Positions 59,395 through 64,000 of a DNA stretch of 64,000 nt are shown piece by piece. The stretch is from positions 69,113,392 to 69,177,391 of the forward strand of contig NC_030684.2 in NCBI RefSeq assembly GCF_000004195.4, in the 5' to 3' direction. Position 1 is the stretch's first letter. Each line of letters starts with the position of its first letter. Made by a program: the position numbers and the translations under genes. This DNA comes from Xenopus tropicalis. Lineage: Eukaryota; Chordata; Amphibia; Anura; Pipidae. The notes beneath the pieces are model-generated. The model did no database searches. It was not told where the DNA came from and saw only the letters and a list, made by a program, of their open reading frames with translations.

Positions 59395-60068
59395 GATATA
59401 CAGTATCTAGTAGAATTAATTTTAAAAACAACTGGACTTTTCTGAGTTTTTCTTGAAAACGTTTCACCACTCATCCGAATGGCTTCTCCTGGTATTTAAA
59501 CCCTTGATGGTAGTTCAGACACAGATATCCAATCACAATGGTTCCATTGAACTTATTCAGTTAGGTGTTGGCCGAAACTGACAGGTGTAAGAAGGTATGA
59601 TCCAGTCACAATGGTACCATGATTTTCATTGATGTAGGTGTTAATCCTTCAAAGTACATGACTGGAAGTGTGAACTGTTGTGAAACCACCGGGGTAAGGA
59701 TGTCAAAGCGGCATTGTATGTTGATGACAAGCGGTGTCGTAGGCCCCCTCCTCTGTTCAGGGATGGTTTTTCCAGGCTGGCATAAATGGCCTCTTTCACA
59801 CCTCTTTCAAACCATTTGTCCTCTCGGCCCAAAATATGCACGTGAATGTCCTCAAAAGAGTGTCCTTTTTCTTTGAGGTGTAGATAGACTGCGGAGTCTT
59901 GTCCTGAGGAGTTCACCTGCCTATGTTGTAGCATTCTCTAACAGAGAGGTTTTTTGCCTCCCCAATGTATAAGTCAGAGCACTCTTCACTACACTGGACA
60001 GCATAGACCACATTACTTTTCATGTGCTTTGGTATAGGGTGTACCAGCTTTTGTCTCAGAGTGTTGCT
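59395..60068 (-). pseudogene. Penelope-like retroelement fragment with GIY-YIG endonuclease remnant
   Basis: On the - strand the translation has NTLRQKLVHP, PKHMKSNVVYAVQCSEECS, DLYIGEAKN, and after a frameshift near 59930, NSSGQDSAVYLHLKEKGHSF, LGREDKWFERGVKEAIYASL and LNRGGGLRHRLSSTYNAAL. This is the GIY-YIG nuclease domain at the C-terminus of Penelope-like elements (Neptune/Poseidon group), with the GIY/YIG parts (VYAV, LYIG) and the conserved E in EAIY. The reverse transcriptase upstream is absent and the frame is broken, so it is dead. The 3' flank (59460-59491) ends in a hammerhead-like core and GAAACG box. Confidence 0.88.
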
Positions 60069-60239
60069 GGATCCTGTCACAGACTTTAGTATGAGGAAAC
60101 CCGTAGACTGCCAGTACCAATGTTTTAGGTGAAGTAGAAGAGCTCCGGCAATCCCAGTTTTCACCAACGGCCTTTTGGGGCCCGGGCTTTCTGCTGCAGG
60201 GATTCTATACATTGCCAAGTTTGATACAGAAATGTTGTA

Positions 60240-60560
60240 CAAAAGGGGTCAGGCAGAGGCAACATCAGAGTCAGGCAAAAGGTCATGGGCAGACAGCGAA
60301 GATTCAGAATCAAAAACCAGGCAGGGAGTCAAAAACCAATAGGGCAATCAAGATCAATGCTATAGATAAGGTCTGGATACTCAGAACTAGCTTGGGCAAC
60401 AAAACAAACTTTTCAACGCTATTAAACTGACGTCACAATGTGGCGTCAAAACACTGCAGTGTAGGTGGACATTTGGACACGTAGCGAGCCAGAACACGTG
60501 CCGAAGCAGACAATTCCTAGAACTGGCGTGCCTGAAGGTAACAAGTCCTTCAAGTAACCA
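60240..60560. repeat. Interspersed repeat patch (GTCAGGCAGAGGCAACATCA)
   Basis: A run with AATCAAAAACCAGGCAGGGA and TGACGTCACAATGTGGCGTC, of higher GC than its surroundings. I know similar runs from Xenopus repeats, but only this copy is in the window. Confidence 0.5.
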
Positions 60561-61737
60561 ACATCACTTTTATCTAACAATAACTCCCAGGATCAGCAAT
60601 TCAAATAAGGCAAGCTTGCTTTGTATCTACTGAGCCTCTCTGTTTAAACTGCAGTATATCCAATACAGCAACTAATTTTAGTTTTTCTCTATGTTGTTTG
60701 TAACTCTTTTTTCAAAATGATTTTGTCATCAACAGATTGTCAATATCTTCCATTTGTGTTAAAGGTCACCACTCTTTAGCCATTAGATTGCTTTTTACTA
60801 GTGAAACAGGGTCTAAAAACAGGCCTTCGTAAACACTTCAGCAAACCAGTCATTTAAAATACTAAGAGAATACATTTATCTTTCCATGTTTGAATTATTT
60901 TTTCCATAAAGACATAATCAATGGTGATCTACTAAATCATCACTTGATAACAAAAGTCCATGCAAGGCTCAAGTAGTACAAAAATCAATGTAATGCAATG
61001 TTTGCACATGGTATACAATTATCTCCACAGAGACAAAATGAGCCCTAGGACAAGTTATTTGTGTGCTTCTCTATGTAGGTCCCTGCTTGTTGAGTTTATG
61101 TTATCAGTCTCTTTATGAACTGTTAATGTGCAAAACTGAATGATATACTGTCAGATTGGACACAGCAATGCAATGCAAGAAACCTTAATGACACAGCCAT
61201 TAGTAAAGGAAAAATCAGGGTCAGATTTCCTTTCTATTGTATTTCCAAAAACCTGTTATTTATATTAGTGTATAATGCTTTTTAGAATATCAAACCATTT
61301 GGTTATAATAGATAGTGATGTGCTTCCTGTTTGATCGCTTCATGACCTAGGGCATTGACACATTCATGGAACTAGCAAAAATAAATAATACTCTATTATG
61401 TAAACAAATCTGATCACCTTATTTTTATAGCCTCTGCATCAACTATATTTTTGTAGACAATAGTCATTAGCACATTGAAACATGACTTAATTCAGTCATT
61501 TACATAACTAATATTTCATTACACCATTTATTGTAATCAACTGCTGATATATGCACTTGTCCTTAAAACTTCAAAGTGTAACTTAAAGGAACAATTAAGA
61601 TATGTACAGTATGTTGTTAACTCTGAAATGTAATCAAGACAATTAATCTATCATACCTACACTATTATCTCAGTGCATGTAGCACTCATTTTCTGTATAA
61701 AGAGGGAAGTCAACTACATTTTACTGTGAAAGCACCA

Positions 61738-62261
61738 TTAAAGTGGACCTGTCACCCAGACATAAAAAGCTGTATATTAAATGGCTTTTTCAAATTAAAC
61801 ATGTAACCCAATGCCATTTTTTTATTAACACATCTATACCCATTATATAAGCATTTAAAAGTCCCAGCTGTCAATCATATATTACCTGACCCGCCTCTAT
61901 GCCTTAGACATAGGGGTGGGGCAGACAGTTACTTTTACTTTCAATTCAGAACTTCTTAGATGTCACTGCGCTCCCACATTCCCCCTCCCTCCTTACCATA
62001 TAATTGTGTAACCAGTGCATGGATATGGGTATCAGGTCCCCCCATACTGGCACAGAAACAAGATTTTAGCAGGATGCATAGCTTGCCTTAATAACAATGT
62101 CCACAAAATGGAGCCTGCCTGTTTTCTGCAATTGTGAATTCCAGTGTTTAAGAAAATACATTTAAAATAATTTATATAATGTAATTGAAGTTTATTTTGT
62201 TTGAAAAACACAATAGAAAACAATTTGTAAATTATTTCTTAGTGTGACAGGTCCCCTTTAA
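61738..62261. mobile_element. T2-type miniature transposon with long terminal repeats
   Basis: TTAA borders at 61738-61741 and 62258-62261, 524 bp. Ends TTAAAGTGGACCTGTCAC and GTGACAGGTCCCCTTTAA match at 17 of 18 positions. The interior has no coding sequence. The clean ends suggest moderately recent insertion. Confidence 0.92.
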
Positions 62262-64000
62262 TGCATGTAATATATGGACATAATAAGGAGCTAAAAAGAT
62301 GTATTCTGTGGAGTAAAATAAAAGAACTAGAATAGAATGTAGCACTGACATGTTAAAAGATGGTACACAGGCTGCAGAAAGTACTAACAATGGCATGTGG
62401 GTATATCCAATAAATAGTCCAACCTATATTCACAAACCCAGCTGTACACTTCAATATCCTATTAGTTTAAATGCTTCTCGAGACAAAAATGAAAAAAAAA
62501 AAAGATTTTCTCTGTTGTCCTAAGAAAGGATTGCAGTACTGTAATAAAGTGACTTTTGGCATCGATCTGTCACAGAGCAACCCCCCACTGCTGGGGACAA
62601 GGTGGTTTCCCTGGGGGTTGTCGTATCAATAGTCATCATATTTAAAGGTATTTGAGAATTTGTTAATTTGGAAGTTTACACTTTTCTTTGATGTCTTTGA
62701 ACAGGTAAATCTCCTGCCAGGACCTGTTTAGGTACAAAGAGTTACTCCTACCTGAATCCAGGGTTAGAATGCCTGAGGGTCTTTGCCTGGAAAAAACACC
62801 TTTGTAACAGACAATGTTTTGGAAAAATTTCTCTCTGTTTTTGTCCTACAGTTGTATGGACCAGGAATCCTAATATTTTTTTCTACCTGAAAGATACCTA
62901 GGTAATAGTACCTAAAAGATTTCACACTTTTGAGTGATGCCACCGTTTTGGTAAAAATGAAAGCCAAAAAGTATGCATATATATTATGTCTAAGTCTCCA
63001 ATCCTTTTTGGTTTACTCATAATTTTGCCTGAATTCTTGCTCCCGTTGGTGATGGCAAATATCGCCTCTTGTATGTCATTTGTTACACTTTTATTAAAGC
63101 GCCTGGTAGGATCTTAAATACGCAAAGCGTGTAAAACATTGTCATCTTGACCCCTGATATTATTTTGATTCAGGAAATGACCATAGACAATTCAGTTATC
63201 TAGGTCTTTTTTTCAATCATGCAATTAGACAGGGAATCAATGTTTTGTTTTGTTTTTTTAAACCCATCCTCAGCAAGCCAAAGCAACTGAATGCAGTTTC
63301 TGCAATCATCTGTCCTAACTCAGATGCTCAAAGCTTTATACATTTATCTTTTAGAGTCTGTGTATAAAAATATAAATATTGGTAGGTCTTAGCCATGTAT
63401 TTTAAGCCAAAGGGATAACACTAAACTAAAGGGCAAATTTGGCCAGTCTAGCTACTAGCAACAGCAGCATAGTAAGTAAAAATTATTCATCAAGTGATCT
63501 GCAAAATAACTTGTAATTTTTTCTAACTATTCTAATGGTTGTTTAGATTACCTGCCAGGAAGTAAGGGAGTTCCTTTCTCCTAGGCAGCATGATTGACAG
63601 TTTCCTGTAGGGTTGAATACCTTTTTGTTGAACCCTTTGGGTTGGGCAGTGGCGTTACATGGTGGTAGGCAAATCTGTCCTTATAAGAGGAAATCTGGCA
63701 GCAGAGAGGGTCAGGGAAGGGAGGGATTTATAGGGTATTACAAAATTAGCAGCAATTACATTGTCTGTAAATCTATAATTCTGGCAATGATATACGCTGT
63801 GTGACTTTATTACTAAAGGAAATGTATATCCCTTCATCAGTATATTTATTGCATACATTGAGGGTGTAATAACAGTATCTCTAAACTGTATAGATACAAC
63901 TGCATAAAAAATAATGTTTATTCCATCATATATTTTAGAAAAGCTGCAAAGTAAGAATATATATATTTAGACACCATATTTATTGGCAATATGCAATAGC

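Larger units (their letters stand above)
54903..64000 (-). other. ARHGEF6 intron (5' part of gene beyond window), with repeats
   Basis: I read the - strand for the conserved DH-domain sequence (LSKPFMRLEKY, ELERHME) and found none, so the next exon is beyond 64 kb. Repeats: 55387-55411 (TA)n, 56270-56625, 56687-56942, 57437-57910, 59395-60068, about 60240-60560, 61738-62261. About 58.0-59.4 kb and 62.3-64.0 kb show nothing I can name. Confidence 0.65.

Noticed and set aside
62730..62800. Possible - strand ARHGEF6 exon (TTTTTTCCAG .. GTAGGAG) reading QRPSGILTLDS
   Set aside because: It faintly recalls human SSPGILILTTNLS, but the next residues, which are nearly invariant in the family (LSKPFMRLEKY), do not follow, so I do not accept it.

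Overview
This is animal nuclear DNA, almost certainly from a Xenopus-type frog. Short exons with GT..AG borders sit in long AT-rich introns. The interspersed repeats are ones I know from Xenopus: TTAAAGG-ended (T2-type) miniature elements, the 'GGTATGGGATCC..TTATCCGG' element, the 'AGGTGGCCATACAC' element and foldback elements beginning GGGGC(T/A)(G/C)ATTTA. I cannot separate X. tropicalis from X. laevis by reading alone. There are no bacterial genes, operons or CRISPR arrays, and I saw no tRNA or rRNA gene.

Two vertebrate genes lie tail to tail. On the + strand, 1.9-20.2 kb, is CD40LG (CD40 ligand, TNFSF5). Five coding exons are present (stalk exons at 1864, 6156, 8966 and 11774; TNF-homology exon at 17800-18173), followed by a roughly 2-kb 3'UTR. 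The exon for the cytoplasmic tail and membrane anchor lies before the window. The five exons join in frame to 223 codons plus stop. On the - strand, 33.2-54.9 kb, is ARHGEF6 (alpha-PIX/Cool-2, a Rac/Cdc42 exchange factor). Eleven exons encode the end of the DH domain, the PH domain, the linker, a 21-nt microexon, the GIT-binding segment and the C-terminal coiled coil (358 codons plus stop). The CH, SH3 and most of the DH domain lie beyond the right edge. The same convergent CD40LG-ARHGEF6 pair is found on the human X chromosome, so this is conserved synteny.

The 13 kb between the coding ends (20.3-33.2 kb) has no recognisable coding gene but many repeats. It contains one promoter-like module (CCAAT box, TATA box, ATG in good context, splice donor) at 32.5-32.67 kb on the + strand. 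The introns are full of miniature transposons, several with clear terminal inverted repeats and target-site duplications. A Penelope-like retroelement fragment with a GIY-YIG endonuclease remnant lies at 59.4-60.1 kb.

The most unusual structure is a set of small repeats at 39.7-41.6 kb and 52.4-52.9 kb. Each carries a hammerhead-ribozyme-like core (CTGANGA-type box, hairpin, GAAACG box), and two are arranged as head-to-head palindromes. The Penelope fragment carries a similar motif.
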